Shown here piece by piece: positions 26,871 through 35,840 of a DNA stretch of 64,000 nt (positions within the stretch are counted from its first letter, which is position 1; every line of letters begins with the position of its first letter). This DNA is from Stratiformator vulcanicus (GTDB lineage Bacteria > Planctomycetota > Planctomycetia > Planctomycetales > Planctomycetaceae). The stretch covers positions 2,209,712-2,273,711 of the forward strand of contig NZ_CP036268.1 in assembly GCF_007744515.1 (NCBI RefSeq), written 5' to 3'. The position numbers were made by a program, and so were the translations under genes. The notes beneath the pieces were generated by a model. The model saw only the letters and a list, made by a program, of their open reading frames with translations. It did no database searches and was not told the origin of the DNA.

Positions 26871-27614
26871 TCAACCTTTACGGCAAAAATATATTAACTC
26901 TTCCGGTGCAATGCCGTATTTCTTGACCGTCGCCGGACTAAGTTGTGATCCCCAATCGTCGACGGTGACGTCAAAACCGCTTTCGGCAAGGCGGTCGGCG
27001 TAGTCGGGGCCATATCGTCTGACATGGTCATGTTGGCCGAACCGTTTCAAGCGCTCGTCGGGATCGGTGACACTTGGGTCCTCGTCCGTGATGTCCGCAG
27101 TGATAGGAACTTGCAGAATTGCCCAGCCGTCCGATTTGAGGACGCGTCGAAACTCGCGCATCGCCTGTCGATCCTCGGTGACATGCTCGAGCACGTGGCT
27201 GCAATAAATGATGTCAAAGGAATTGTCCGGAAATTCAATTTGTGTGATGTCCATTTTGACCATGGCGTGCGGAGAATCCAGGTCTGCTGAAAGATAGTCG
27301 ATGTTCGGAACTCCCTTTAAAATAGCAGCGATATGCGACTCCGGTGCGACGTGTAACAGCCGTTTGGGGCGACCGTCGAATAGATCAGTCCGCTCTCGAA
27401 CGTATTTGACAAACATTCGATGCCGCTCCAATGAACGACACACCGGACATAATGCCTCCGGCCGCGGAACAATCCCGTAAGTGTGAAAACGATTGAGCCA
27501 ACTGCCACATACCGGGCAATTACGACGGAAGCCGATATACCGTGGCTTAAGAAGTAGCCGCCTGATCCAGACGATCTGGTCCTCACCGAGTGCATTCTTG
27601 ACAAATTGTTTCAT
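26871..27614 (-). CDS. Class I SAM-dependent methyltransferase with N-terminal zinc-ribbon-like motif
   Basis: A 247-residue protein. Residues about 33-65 carry two CxxC pairs (CPVCGSW and CPVCRSLERHR), likely a zinc knuckle. The methyltransferase domain follows: RLLHVAPESHIAAIL (motif I variant), DYLSADLDS, IEFPDNSFDIIYCSHVLEHV (motif IV) and FRRVLKSDGWAILQVPI. The family occurs next to polysaccharide genes in several bacteria, but the substrate is unknown. The ATG at 27614 (MKQFVKN) is preferred over 27629. The gene is isolated and flanked on both sides by copies of the same repeat, which suggests insertion or mobilisation. Confidence 0.87.
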   Translation of the reverse strand: MKQFVKNALGEDQIVWIRRLLLKPRYIGFRRNCPVCGSWLNRFHTYGIVPRPEALCPVCRSLERHRMFVKYVRERTDLFDGRPKRLLHVAPESHIAAILKGVPNIDYLSADLDSPHAMVKMDITQIEFPDNSFDIIYCSHVLEHVTEDRQAMREFRRVLKSDGWAILQVPITADITDEDPSVTDPDERLKRFGQHDHVRRYGPDYADRLAESGFDVTVDDWGSQLSPATVKKYGIAPEELIYFCRKG

Positions 27615-27651
27615 GGGCAGTCTGGTCATTGAGGTAAGGCGTAAACTGCGC

Positions 27652-27791
27652 GGGTGGCCCGATTCCTATAGAACTGGGCAGCGCAGCCGCAGGAGGTCTC
27701 AGGGTGCGACCAGTATCACGTCGCCGCACCGCATTGCCAACTCTGCCCGGAGACCTCTTGTCTCTACGCGATCCGGACGTGTAGCGTCCGG
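27652..27791. repeat. Mosaic intergenic repeat, right copy
   Basis: It begins GGGTGGCCCGATTCC followed by TATAGAACTGGGCAGCG, and ends with CCTCTTGTCTCTACGCGATC and a hairpin, CCGGACG (27773-27779) with CGTCCGG (27785-27791). It has the same order and orientation as the left copy, with a shorter middle. Confidence 0.7.
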
Positions 27792-27806
27792 GCCGTCCGA
27801 TATAAA

Positions 27807-28241
<435 letters not shown>

Positions 28242-28377
28242 GTGGTTTTGCAGGGCTGAGACGTGAGGGGGATGAGTGGCGAGAGGATAAACAATCGTGA
28301 GCGCAGCAAAAACGCCGTGGCGGGTCGACCGGGAACGGTCGTCGCGACGGCGTTTGGGCGGCGGAGTGAGAGAAAAA

Positions 28378-28566
28378 CTACGGTGACCGCTCCGTATCGC
28401 CCTGGAAGACGATGTCGGCGATCTGGTAGGCGGCAAGCACGATGCCGCAGATGCTGATTGCACCAAACACGATCGCGACGGCGGGATCAAATTTTGTGGT
28501 GAGCGTCACCCCGGAGACCACCGCGTCTCCGAATACCAGTCCAATTGTTCCGGCGATTCGACCCAT
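28378..28566 (-). CDS. Small membrane protein of unknown function
   Basis: A 62-residue protein with two hydrophobic segments (about residues 3-21 and 29-53). A strong ribosome site, AGGAGGA at 28571-28577, stands five to six bases before the ATG at 28566; another ATG at 28569 is too close to it. I do not recognise the family. Its composition ([32 protein letters not shown]) is like a small holin- or DUF-type membrane protein. There is no close operon partner. Confidence 0.6.
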   Translation of the reverse strand: MGRIAGTIGLVFGDAVVSGVTLTTKFDPAVAIVFGAISICGIVLAAYQIADIVFQGDTERSP

Positions 28567-28912
28567 CATATCCTCCTGCGACTGAAGGGCGGTCTGTTGT
28601 CTTCAAGCGTCGAACGAAATCCGCCGCTTTCTACTGACAGGCTAAGCATGCGATCGGCCATCGACCAGCAGAATTTGTCGAAATTTGTGAAGGCGTCCCA
28701 AGGTTCGGGATTGCAATCAAATTGGGGTTGCGAATCGTGACTGGGGGCGATCTACGAATTGGTAGATGAAATCGGACTGCGTCAGGCTTCTACGCGTTGC
28801 GCGGTGGAGCATTACAACGGATTCGGCGGCATTTGGTTGGGTCCCTTGCTTGCGCTGCGGGCTATTTTGATCGCGTCCCTTGCTTGCGCTGCGGGCTTGT
28901 TTTGACGCCTCG
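28567..28912. other. Intergenic region with short repeats
   Basis: A 346-base gap between two minus-strand genes. It holds two copies of a short dispersed repeat (28841-28865 and 28875-28905). Otherwise I see no gene. Confidence 0.6.
28841..28905. repeat. Short dispersed repeat, two tandem copies
   Basis: The unit TTGCTTGCGCTGCGGGC, with flanking bases shared (GTCCC before, TTGTTTTG after), occurs at 28841-28865 and 28875-28905, ten bases apart. A third copy is at 40356-40384. On the minus strand it reads in frame as an ARSASKG-type peptide, so it seeds spurious short reading frames. Confidence 0.75.
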
Positions 28913-29224
28913 TTATGGTTTTCGTTTGGTGTCGCAGGCGCAAACGAACTGGGCGCAGCGGGGGCAGCCGGAGCCGTATTTTCTTCGGACCGCGTCGGTG
29001 AGATCGACTTCGGCGACGTTGGCGAGCGTGACGAGCCAGGCGAGAACGTCGGCGAATTCGAGCGCGACTTCCTCGCGGTTGCCGGACCGGAGGTCGGAGG
29101 CAAGCTCGCCGATTTCCTCCATCAGCCACATGAAGGTGCCGTCGATCCCGCGGGCGGCATCCTTGGCGCCGAACATCTCGCGAATCGACTGCTGCAATTC
29201 CTCCAGCGTGATCTGCTCACTCAT
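28913..29224 (-). CDS. MazG-like nucleotide pyrophosphohydrolase
   Basis: A 103-residue all-alpha NTP pyrophosphatase-like protein. The metal-binding acidic pattern is present: WLMEEIGELASDLRSG (E-E-x-x-E), then EVALEFADVLAWLVTLAN (E-x-x-D). The C-terminus has a CxxC...CxC cluster (CPRCAQFVCAC), which may bind a metal and is additional to the core. The ATG at 29224 overlaps the end of the upstream TPR protein gene by eight bases. Proteins of this size usually hydrolyse non-canonical or excess nucleotides. Confidence 0.88.
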   Translation of the reverse strand: MSEQITLEELQQSIREMFGAKDAARGIDGTFMWLMEEIGELASDLRSGNREEVALEFADVLAWLVTLANVAEVDLTDAVRRKYGSGCPRCAQFVCACDTKRKP

Positions 29225-32171
29225 CTTCAGATACTTTCAGGCGGTCAATGTTTCGCGTCAGCGAGCGCAGTCGGGGCCAGTGGGGATGCAGGCTCTTCAG
29301 CCGATCCAGAATGGCCTGAGCCTGAGGGATTTGACCCGCCTCAGTGTGAAGTTCGCAAAGCGAGGAGAGGATCGCGCGGTCGTCCGGTTGGAACTGATCG
29401 GCGAGCGTCATCGATCGGATCGCCCGGTCGAGGTCGCCGGCCTTACGGGCAGCCCGTCCGGCGATCCAGTGAAGTTCGCTGTCGGTCACGTCGATCTGCA
29501 TCCCGCCCAGTGCGAACTCGCGGGCACGATCGAACTTTTGCATTTCCAGCGAAAGGTACGCAGCTCTTTTTCTGGCGAGCAGATCGTGAGCATCGCGAGC
29601 GCAAAGTTCGGTGAAGTGCTCCAGCGCTGCCGCCCACAGGCCGATTTCGAATTCGAGTTCGGCTGCCTGCCGCAGATAGTCGGGCGTGAGCGGGAACTTT
29701 TCGGCGGCGAGCGAATAGAGTTCAGCCGCATCAACGACGTCCCCCTGATTCCGCCTGAGTTGGGCGAGGGTGATCAATATCTGCCGGTCGGGCGAATCCT
29801 TGTCGAGCGCAACTTCCAGTCGATCGAATGCTTCGCGGGTCCGGCCCTCGAAGAAATCGATGGTCGCTCGAAGAACGATCGCCTGCGCGACGTCCGGCTT
29901 TTCGGCGAGTAGCTTGTCAAGGATTTCGGCGGCTTCGTCGAATCGCCCCTGTTGGAAAGCCATCTGCGCCGCACGAATTTGCGAGGCGGCGACTTCCGGC
30001 AGGTCGCTTTCGTCGTATTGAAGAGGACCGGCCCGAGACGAGAGTTGCTCCACGATGTTCGAAACGTATTCCTGATAACCTTGTTCGAAGTCGTCGAGCG
30101 TGATTCCGAAGACCTTCTCAACCGCAGCGGCATTGAGCAGGCCGATGCGGTAAGCCTCGATCAGGTCGATGAGGTGTTGTTCGCCGAAGCGTTCGGCGAT
30201 GTATTCCGCGTATAGCTCCGCCTGGCAATACGCGAATTGGCGATCATCAGATGACTTCGGTCTCAAAAAACCTTCGTTCAAATTATTAAGGTTCCTGTAA
30301 TCGCCGTCGTTCCAGCGTTCAATCAGCAATTCGTTCCAAGAGTCGGGTCGCGCGAAGCCTTCGGACCAGACGGCGAGTGCTTCGGTATACCAGTGTGGAA
30401 TGCGGAAATCAGTTTGCTGAAGATTAATGACGTGCACGAACTCGTGCAGGGCGACCTGGGCCCAATTAAATTTCTTGCTTAGATCGTTCGGTGATGTGAT
30501 CGCGATGATGTGTCCGGTTGAGGCGCCGACGGTGTCAATGCCGGGCAGCCCGACCATGCGGGCGCTGAACCATGAGGAACCCGAGACGCCGTAAGTCGAG
30601 CTGTAGATTTCAAATGGTGTCTTTTCGGTTGGTTCGAAGCCGAATTGCCGGACGAGCCGGGGATAGATCGTCTCGAGATATTCCCCGAGCATCTCGGCGA
30701 GCAGAGCATCGTGATCGGGGTCAAACCGCAGGATGAAGTGATCGGTTTCGAGGGTCTCTAACTGCTCGACGACCTTGACGACTTTCCGCAGATTGCTGAC
30801 GCGGACATTAAACGGGTCGCTCTGAAATGCCTCATCGAGCGTCCCCCCGGCGGAGGCGACATCGCCGATTCGCATTTGCAACTGGCCCAGTGCATTTTTC
30901 GCCGGGGCATGTTCCGGCATCACGCGTACGGCCGTCTGATAGGCCGGCCGGGCAAGCAGATACTGCTTTTGAATTTCAAAAGTGCCTCCGAGCGTTTCAA
31001 AAAACAGCCCGGCTCTTGGATTTCGGCGGACCACTTGTTTGACGACGCGAGCCGCTGCGGGGGAAACGCCGTCCGGGGTCTTTAATCGGTTCTCCGGACC
31101 GATCCCGTTTAAAAAACTCGTCCAAACATCAACCAGAGTCGTCTGATCGCTTTGCTGAAGATCGGCGTTGAGCAGTCGAAGCGCGGCCAGCCGACCGAGT
31201 ACGCTTTGATCTTTTGGCCGCCGATCGACGGCTTGCTCGACCAATGCCAAGGCCTTGGCTCTGTCGCCCTCGAATAGTCGGACATCGGCGCGGATGCAGA
31301 GAGCTTGGGCGTTTTCGGCATCGATCGCCTCGACTTGATCGAGTAGTGCTTCGCAGCCTTTAAAATTAAGCGAGATTAGCTGAGCTTCGGCTAGTGAGAG
31401 CAGAGCCGGCACGGCCTTCGGATTCATTTTAAGGGCCGCGGTCAGTTCCTCCACCGCTTCGGCCGAGTTGTATTTTTCTAACAGGAGCGTCCCGGCAAGC
31501 CAGTGACCGCGCCAGTCGTCTTTATTTGCCTTCGTAATGTCGCGGGAGAGCTCGTTCACGACGAAGTCGTACATCGGAGAGACGCTCCGCCAGCGGGCAT
31601 AGCGGAGCGCTCCATTCGCGACAAGCAGCAGTTCGTCGGGTTCGGTTGGTTGGCTACGGTTATAGTGCCGGATGAAACCGCGACATCCGCGCTCGGCGTC
31701 CTCCAAATCTCCCCGTTCGGTTTGCAATTCGACGCGGGTCCAGCGGGCTGACAGATTGCTCGGGTCGCGATCGAGCGCTTCGATCACAAATTGCTCAGCG
31801 GCATCCCAGGCTCCCGCATCGAAGGCGAATTCGGCGAGAGCGGCAAATTCTGAAGCAGCGCGGTCCTCGAAAGGGACCGACTCCAACAGTTGGCGGGCAT
31901 CGTTACGGCGGCCGGTCATCCGCAGTACCGTGACCTTACCGATCCGGGCGAGTACCGCTTGATCGGAATCGCCGGCTTTGAGGAGGTCGTCGTAGGTCTC
32001 GACTGCCTGTTGATACTCCCCGCGCAGGACGAGTCGGTTCGCTCCCTCAAGGCTGACGGCAGACTCGTCGGCGAAACTGATCGATGCACCGCAAAAGATC
32101 AGCAGCGCGAGCCAATGTGTCGGCGAGGAACACACCGCGGGAACAAGACTGATTGACGGTCGAAGACTCAC
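29217..32171 (-). CDS. TPR-repeat protein with internal gluzincin-like metalloprotease domain
   Basis: A 984-residue exported protein with a signal peptide (ending near SISFADES). Residues about 40-460 and 740-984 are tetratricopeptide repeats (for example YQQAVETYDDLLKAGDSDQA and AAEILDKLLAEKPDVAQA). Between them (about 480-720) lies a peptidase MA-like domain with the zinc motif HEFVH (His576, Glu577, His580) and the downstream Glu in HWYTEALAVWSEGF, typical of gluzincins. The metalloprotease set between two TPR arrays suggests a secreted or periplasmic enzyme with partner-binding arms. It is coupled to the mazG-like gene by an overlap. Confidence 0.85.
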   Translation of the reverse strand: MSLRPSISLVPAVCSSPTHWLALLIFCGASISFADESAVSLEGANRLVLRGEYQQAVETYDDLLKAGDSDQAVLARIGKVTVLRMTGRRNDARQLLESVPFEDRAASEFAALAEFAFDAGAWDAAEQFVIEALDRDPSNLSARWTRVELQTERGDLEDAERGCRGFIRHYNRSQPTEPDELLLVANGALRYARWRSVSPMYDFVVNELSRDITKANKDDWRGHWLAGTLLLEKYNSAEAVEELTAALKMNPKAVPALLSLAEAQLISLNFKGCEALLDQVEAIDAENAQALCIRADVRLFEGDRAKALALVEQAVDRRPKDQSVLGRLAALRLLNADLQQSDQTTLVDVWTSFLNGIGPENRLKTPDGVSPAAARVVKQVVRRNPRAGLFFETLGGTFEIQKQYLLARPAYQTAVRVMPEHAPAKNALGQLQMRIGDVASAGGTLDEAFQSDPFNVRVSNLRKVVKVVEQLETLETDHFILRFDPDHDALLAEMLGEYLETIYPRLVRQFGFEPTEKTPFEIYSSTYGVSGSSWFSARMVGLPGIDTVGASTGHIIAITSPNDLSKKFNWAQVALHEFVHVINLQQTDFRIPHWYTEALAVWSEGFARPDSWNELLIERWNDGDYRNLNNLNEGFLRPKSSDDRQFAYCQAELYAEYIAERFGEQHLIDLIEAYRIGLLNAAAVEKVFGITLDDFEQGYQEYVSNIVEQLSSRAGPLQYDESDLPEVAASQIRAAQMAFQQGRFDEAAEILDKLLAEKPDVAQAIVLRATIDFFEGRTREAFDRLEVALDKDSPDRQILITLAQLRRNQGDVVDAAELYSLAAEKFPLTPDYLRQAAELEFEIGLWAAALEHFTELCARDAHDLLARKRAAYLSLEMQKFDRAREFALGGMQIDVTDSELHWIAGRAARKAGDLDRAIRSMTLADQFQPDDRAILSSLCELHTEAGQIPQAQAILDRLKSLHPHWPRLRSLTRNIDRLKVSEDE

Positions 32172-32608
32172 GGCATCCTCCGCTTCGGCACGGATCGCGA
32201 AATGGCCCGATCCGTCAAGAATAGACTGCTGCTCATCCTACCCGAAAGCGAGTCGCAGGCAGAGTAGTGGGTCAGTTCGCAGGGATCAGGAGTTCCGGAG
32301 GGTGGCTGTGGACGGCGTTTTTACGACGCCCACAGAGAACTTGTCTCTGGCTTCGTCAAGCAGTCCGAATTTGCGAGTACGCGTTCCGGGGGCGGCGAAA
32401 GCGCCGTCCCCGGCCACCCACGAAATACACAACTTGCTTTCGAAACTGACCCACGACCGCAGACAGCCCGATCGGGAACGCGGAAGAGAATTCTGGAAGA
32501 TGAATTCCGTGTTGGCTGCGGAATCTGCTGTGATGTCCGTAGCATAACCCGATTGACGATCAGATCTCAGAGGTCTGAAGCCCAATCAAGTCGTGGCGGA
32601 GAACGGCT
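32172..32608. other. Divergent-side intergenic region with nested hairpins
   Basis: A 437-base gap between two minus-strand genes. It contains an element of nested palindromes (about 32299-32421, listed separately). The remaining bases show no recognised gene. Confidence 0.5.
32299..32421. repeat. Nested inverted-repeat element
   Basis: An outer GGGTGGC-type arm (32300 on) and a matching GCCACCC (about 32412-32418) enclose two hairpins: CTGTGGACGGCGT with ACGACGCCCACAG around TTTT (32306-32335), and CCGGGGGCGGCG with CGCCGTCCCCGG around AAAG (32386-32412). Loop and stem sizes look like a miniature mobile or transcript-end element. No transposase is near. Confidence 0.55.
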
Positions 32609-34339
32609 TCATCGCAGCTGCGGTTCTTTCGCCGCCGCGTCGACCGCTGAAACGTCTCCGAAGGTGCAAACGCGGTTGCGACCGCTCTGCTTGGCGTGAT
32701 AGAGCGCCTCGTCAGCCCGTGCGATCAAATCGACGGCCGTTTCGCCATGCATCGGCAAACTGGCGACGCCGACGCTCGTGGTGACGGTGACCGACTTCCG
32801 TTCGAATTCGAATGCAATCTCAGAGATCGCCTTGCGGATCGACTCGCCGACCCTCACGGCTCCCGGAAGTGGCACGCCCGGGAGGATCACCGCGATCTCT
32901 TCCCCGCCGTAGCGTGCGATTACGGCGCGATCGGTCGAGCGGATACTCATGACCTGCTCGCGAACGACCTGAGCCGCAACGCGAAGGACTTCGTCGCCCG
33001 ATTGGTGACCGTAGGTGTCGTTGACGGCTTTGAAGCGATCGAGATCGCACAGCAGGAGCGACACGTCTGTTCCGCAGGTCTGCATTTCAGCGACGTGCGC
33101 GTTGAGCTGTTGATCGAATTCCCTGCGATTAGCCAGTTCGGTCAGTCCGTCCTGTCGCGCCTGGCGTTCCACGATGGCCTGATTGACGACCTTAAAGATC
33201 GTTTCGCCCAAGTACTCGGAAGCCCATTCGCCGAGTTGCTGGGCCGTCGTTTCGAACGACTCTTGCCCGCCTTTGGTGAGGCAGATCATGCCCAGCCGCT
33301 TTTCGCCTTGGCGAAGGGGGAAGACGAGCGCGTGCCGAATGAGCGTGTGAATACCGAACTTTTTGAGAGTTTCGGGTGCGAGCGTTCGAGGTTCATCCAT
33401 CCCGAGGCAGAACCGGGCGATGCGGTCTTCATGTTCGATCCAAACGCGGTCGAGGCCCTCAGGTAATTCGCTGCCGCATCGCATGAGGGCTTTGCAGCTC
33501 GCCGTCTTGCCCAGGGGAGGGAGATAAAGCGTCGCGCGATCAGCGCCGACTTTCTCTCGCAGCCGTTCCGAGAAGGCCGTTATCATCCGGACGGGCGAAT
33601 CATACGTCCGATCGGTGACCGTTCGCAGTTCCATCATCTCGGTGATAGCCCGGAGTTCCCGCTGCTGGCTCTCAAGGGTTCGCGTTTGCCTCAATCCCGC
33701 GGCGACGTTGAGCATCAGTCGCTGCGCTAACTCGATTTGCTGCGGCAGTGGGGCGCCGGCCGGGTAGAGCTTCGTTGTGACGAACACACCAACCGGATCA
33801 GCCGGCGTTCCGACAACCACAAAATAGAGCGTCTCCGCTTTCGCCTTGTCGGGTCGATCAAGGTGATCGACAAACTCATCGAACGCGGCGTCCCCGCGAG
33901 TGACAGGTTCGACGCCCTCAGTGCAGATCTGATCAAACAGGTCATCGGTTAGTGTCAGGCGAGCTTGAGAAAAGCTCGTCAGGCCCCGCGACCAATGACA
34001 GGAAAATCCGTTCGATCCCTTTTCGATCAACGCGGCATACCCGTTCTCGGTCCGCGGAACGAATCGACGCAACAGTACATCGAGTGCTTTGGCGAGATCA
34101 GTTTGAGAAACGAATTCGCGGAGGATGTGATTTTCGAGCCGGGTGAGGGAGCGGTCTTTCTTCGCTTCCCCGAGTTCGGATTCCAAGCCGGCCAGATCCT
34201 CTTTGATGGTCAGTTCATTACGGCGAAGCCGACCGACGCGGTTCATGTGCACCAGATATTGCAGAAGAACGACAGCCGCGAGCGCTACGGCGGAGCCGCC
34301 GTAGACGAGTTCGCTGAATTCTCCCAGTAGGCCGGTCAT
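32609..34339 (-). CDS. GGDEF diguanylate cyclase with membrane helix and GAF-like region
   Basis: A 576-residue protein that makes cyclic di-GMP. A membrane helix lies at about residues 14-30 (VALAAVVLLQYLV). Residues 60-390 include two GAF-like regions (EKGSNGFSCHWSRG, and KVGADRATLYLPPLGKTA followed by LRHALVFPLRQGEKRLG). The GGDEF domain occupies about 405-560, with the active-site signature RYGGEEIAVILP and the leading DGLTELANRREFDQQLN. The ATG at 34339 (MTGLLGEFS) is the likely start; the open frame to 34531 has a basic, unlikely leader. PilZ-like protein 25.9 kb could be a receptor, but this is only inference. Confidence 0.92.
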   Translation of the reverse strand: MTGLLGEFSELVYGGSAVALAAVVLLQYLVHMNRVGRLRRNELTIKEDLAGLESELGEAKKDRSLTRLENHILREFVSQTDLAKALDVLLRRFVPRTENGYAALIEKGSNGFSCHWSRGLTSFSQARLTLTDDLFDQICTEGVEPVTRGDAAFDEFVDHLDRPDKAKAETLYFVVVGTPADPVGVFVTTKLYPAGAPLPQQIELAQRLMLNVAAGLRQTRTLESQQRELRAITEMMELRTVTDRTYDSPVRMITAFSERLREKVGADRATLYLPPLGKTASCKALMRCGSELPEGLDRVWIEHEDRIARFCLGMDEPRTLAPETLKKFGIHTLIRHALVFPLRQGEKRLGMICLTKGGQESFETTAQQLGEWASEYLGETIFKVVNQAIVERQARQDGLTELANRREFDQQLNAHVAEMQTCGTDVSLLLCDLDRFKAVNDTYGHQSGDEVLRVAAQVVREQVMSIRSTDRAVIARYGGEEIAVILPGVPLPGAVRVGESIRKAISEIAFEFERKSVTVTTSVGVASLPMHGETAVDLIARADEALYHAKQSGRNRVCTFGDVSAVDAAAKEPQLR

Positions 34340-34695
34340 TCGGTAGGGCCCTTCGGCTTGGCGGGACGCGAGCGGAGTCGCGTAGTTGCGATGGGATTGG
34401 TTTTGATTTTCAATTGACCCCCTGCGGCGTCGCGTCTGAATGGAGACGAAAGGACGGACGCGCCGGCGGAAGGTCTTAGTGCGAGATCGCGACTTGGCAT
34501 TTACCAAAATGGCAACCTCGCCCGAAGACAACCTAGCTCACGTTCGTCCGGTCCTGCGGCGTTTTCTTTGAACTCAGTTCTGTTGACTTCACGCATCAAC
34601 AACGGCGGCCTTCGTGCCTACGATAACCGATCGAATCGTAACAGGCGGTCAGACCGGCAGCCTACGCAAATTCGTCCCAATGGCAGAAGTCAGAT
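34340..34695. other. Divergent intergenic region
   Basis: A 356-base region between the diguanylate cyclase (minus) and a secreted protein gene (plus). Promoters for both are expected. I see no gene, repeat or clear hairpin. Confidence 0.4.
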
Positions 34696-35442
34696 ATGCC
34701 CTTCACGCCCGGCCTGTCAAAATTCGCATCCCATTTTCGGCTCTTAAGCTACGGCCTTTGCGGATGGGCAATACTCGGGATTACGCAAAGCGGATTCGCC
34801 GACTCTCCCGATGGGACCGTCCAAGCAGCAGAGCGATCCGAGCAGACCGAGGGTGCTGATCCGAAGGAGTGGAACGATCTGCTCGATAAGCCGTCGCTGA
34901 AGAAATGGAAGGTCTGCGATGTCGCCGGGGGCGGTGAGATCACGAAGAAACCCGGTCGGCTGACACTAGGCACCGGGGTCGACCTGACCGCCGTCCGATC
35001 GCTCGAGAAGCTCCCGAAAATTGACTACGAGGTGCGGCTCAAAGCTCGCAGGGTCTCGGGAAGCGACTTCTTTGTCGGGCTGACTTTTCCCGTGGACAAG
35101 TCGCATTGCACCTTGATTTTGGGCGGCTGGGGAGGGGGTGTCGTCGGGATTTCGAGCCTCGACGGGTACGACGCGTCCGAGAATGAGACCACCTCATATC
35201 GAGAATTCGAGAACGAACGTTGGTACGACGTTAGGCTGCGGGTCACTTCCAGTCGCATCACCTGTTTTCTTGACTCCAAAGAATTGATTGACGTCCCGAT
35301 TCGCGACAAACGCCTTTCGATCCGAAGGGAAGTCGAAGTCTGCAAGCCATTCGGTCTGGCGAGCTGGGTGACGACGGCGGAAATCAAAGATATGAAGATT
35401 GGTCGCCTGCCCGGTGTCGTCGATCCGGCCCGAAAGGATTAG
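34696..35442 (+). CDS. Secreted DUF1080-like (concanavalin-fold) protein
   Basis: A 248-residue exported protein with a hydrophobic N-terminus (about residues 15-34, SYGLCGWAILGITQSGFAD). The body reads WNDLLDKPSLKKWKVCDVAGGGEI, followed by an alternating beta pattern (DYEVRLKARRVSGSDFFVGL, DVRLRVTSSRITCFLDSKEL). This is the layout of the 3-keto-disaccharide hydrolase (DUF1080) or LamG-like fold common in planctomycete secretomes. Members bind or cleave sugars. I see no decisive catalytic motif. It stands alone. Confidence 0.7.
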   Translation: MPFTPGLSKFASHFRLLSYGLCGWAILGITQSGFADSPDGTVQAAERSEQTEGADPKEWNDLLDKPSLKKWKVCDVAGGGEITKKPGRLTLGTGVDLTAVRSLEKLPKIDYEVRLKARRVSGSDFFVGLTFPVDKSHCTLILGGWGGGVVGISSLDGYDASENETTSYREFENERWYDVRLRVTSSRITCFLDSKELIDVPIRDKRLSIRREVEVCKPFGLASWVTTAEIKDMKIGRLPGVVDPARKD

Positions 35443-35840
35443 GTCGACTTCAATTCCCAAAACGGAACTGCGGGGATCGCGCCGTCCGTCGCGGCAGGAT
35501 CACGCGCTGAGATCAATCATTACCCTCTGGAGAAGTCGATCGCGAGGCTGAAGTCCAGCCGCTCCTGATAGGTGTTTCCAAAAGCCGACCGGCGTAGTGA
35601 TTGCTCGACGGGGTGCGATCCGTAACTGCGGGGAAGTGTGCAATTTATGAAATGTACAGCACGACTTCGCAGCAAATGGGGAGATTTTGTTCCGATTGTT
35701 GAACAATGCCGGACTATCGAAGGGCTTGGCACTGCAACTGCATCTTCGTTGTCCGATCGCGCTGCGGCTGCTCCGAAGAATTTCGGCCGTCGGCGACTTA
35801 AAAGAGCCAACGCCTGATTTCATTTGACTGAGTAATTTTG
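35443..35840. other. Intergenic region
   Basis: A 398-base gap between two plus-strand genes. Minus-strand frames of about 96 and 119 codons cross it, but they carry no recognisable motif and are probably chance. I see no repeat or gene. Confidence 0.4.

Noticed and set aside
26578-27800. Methyltransferase region as a composite transposon
   Set aside because: The flanking repeats are direct and non-coding, with no transposase and no visible target duplication, so only a possible repeat-mediated event is recorded.
28797-29912. Open frame of 371 codons on the plus strand
   Set aside because: It spans the short repeat and the antisense of the mazG-like and TPR genes; repeat-encoded residues make it look longer.
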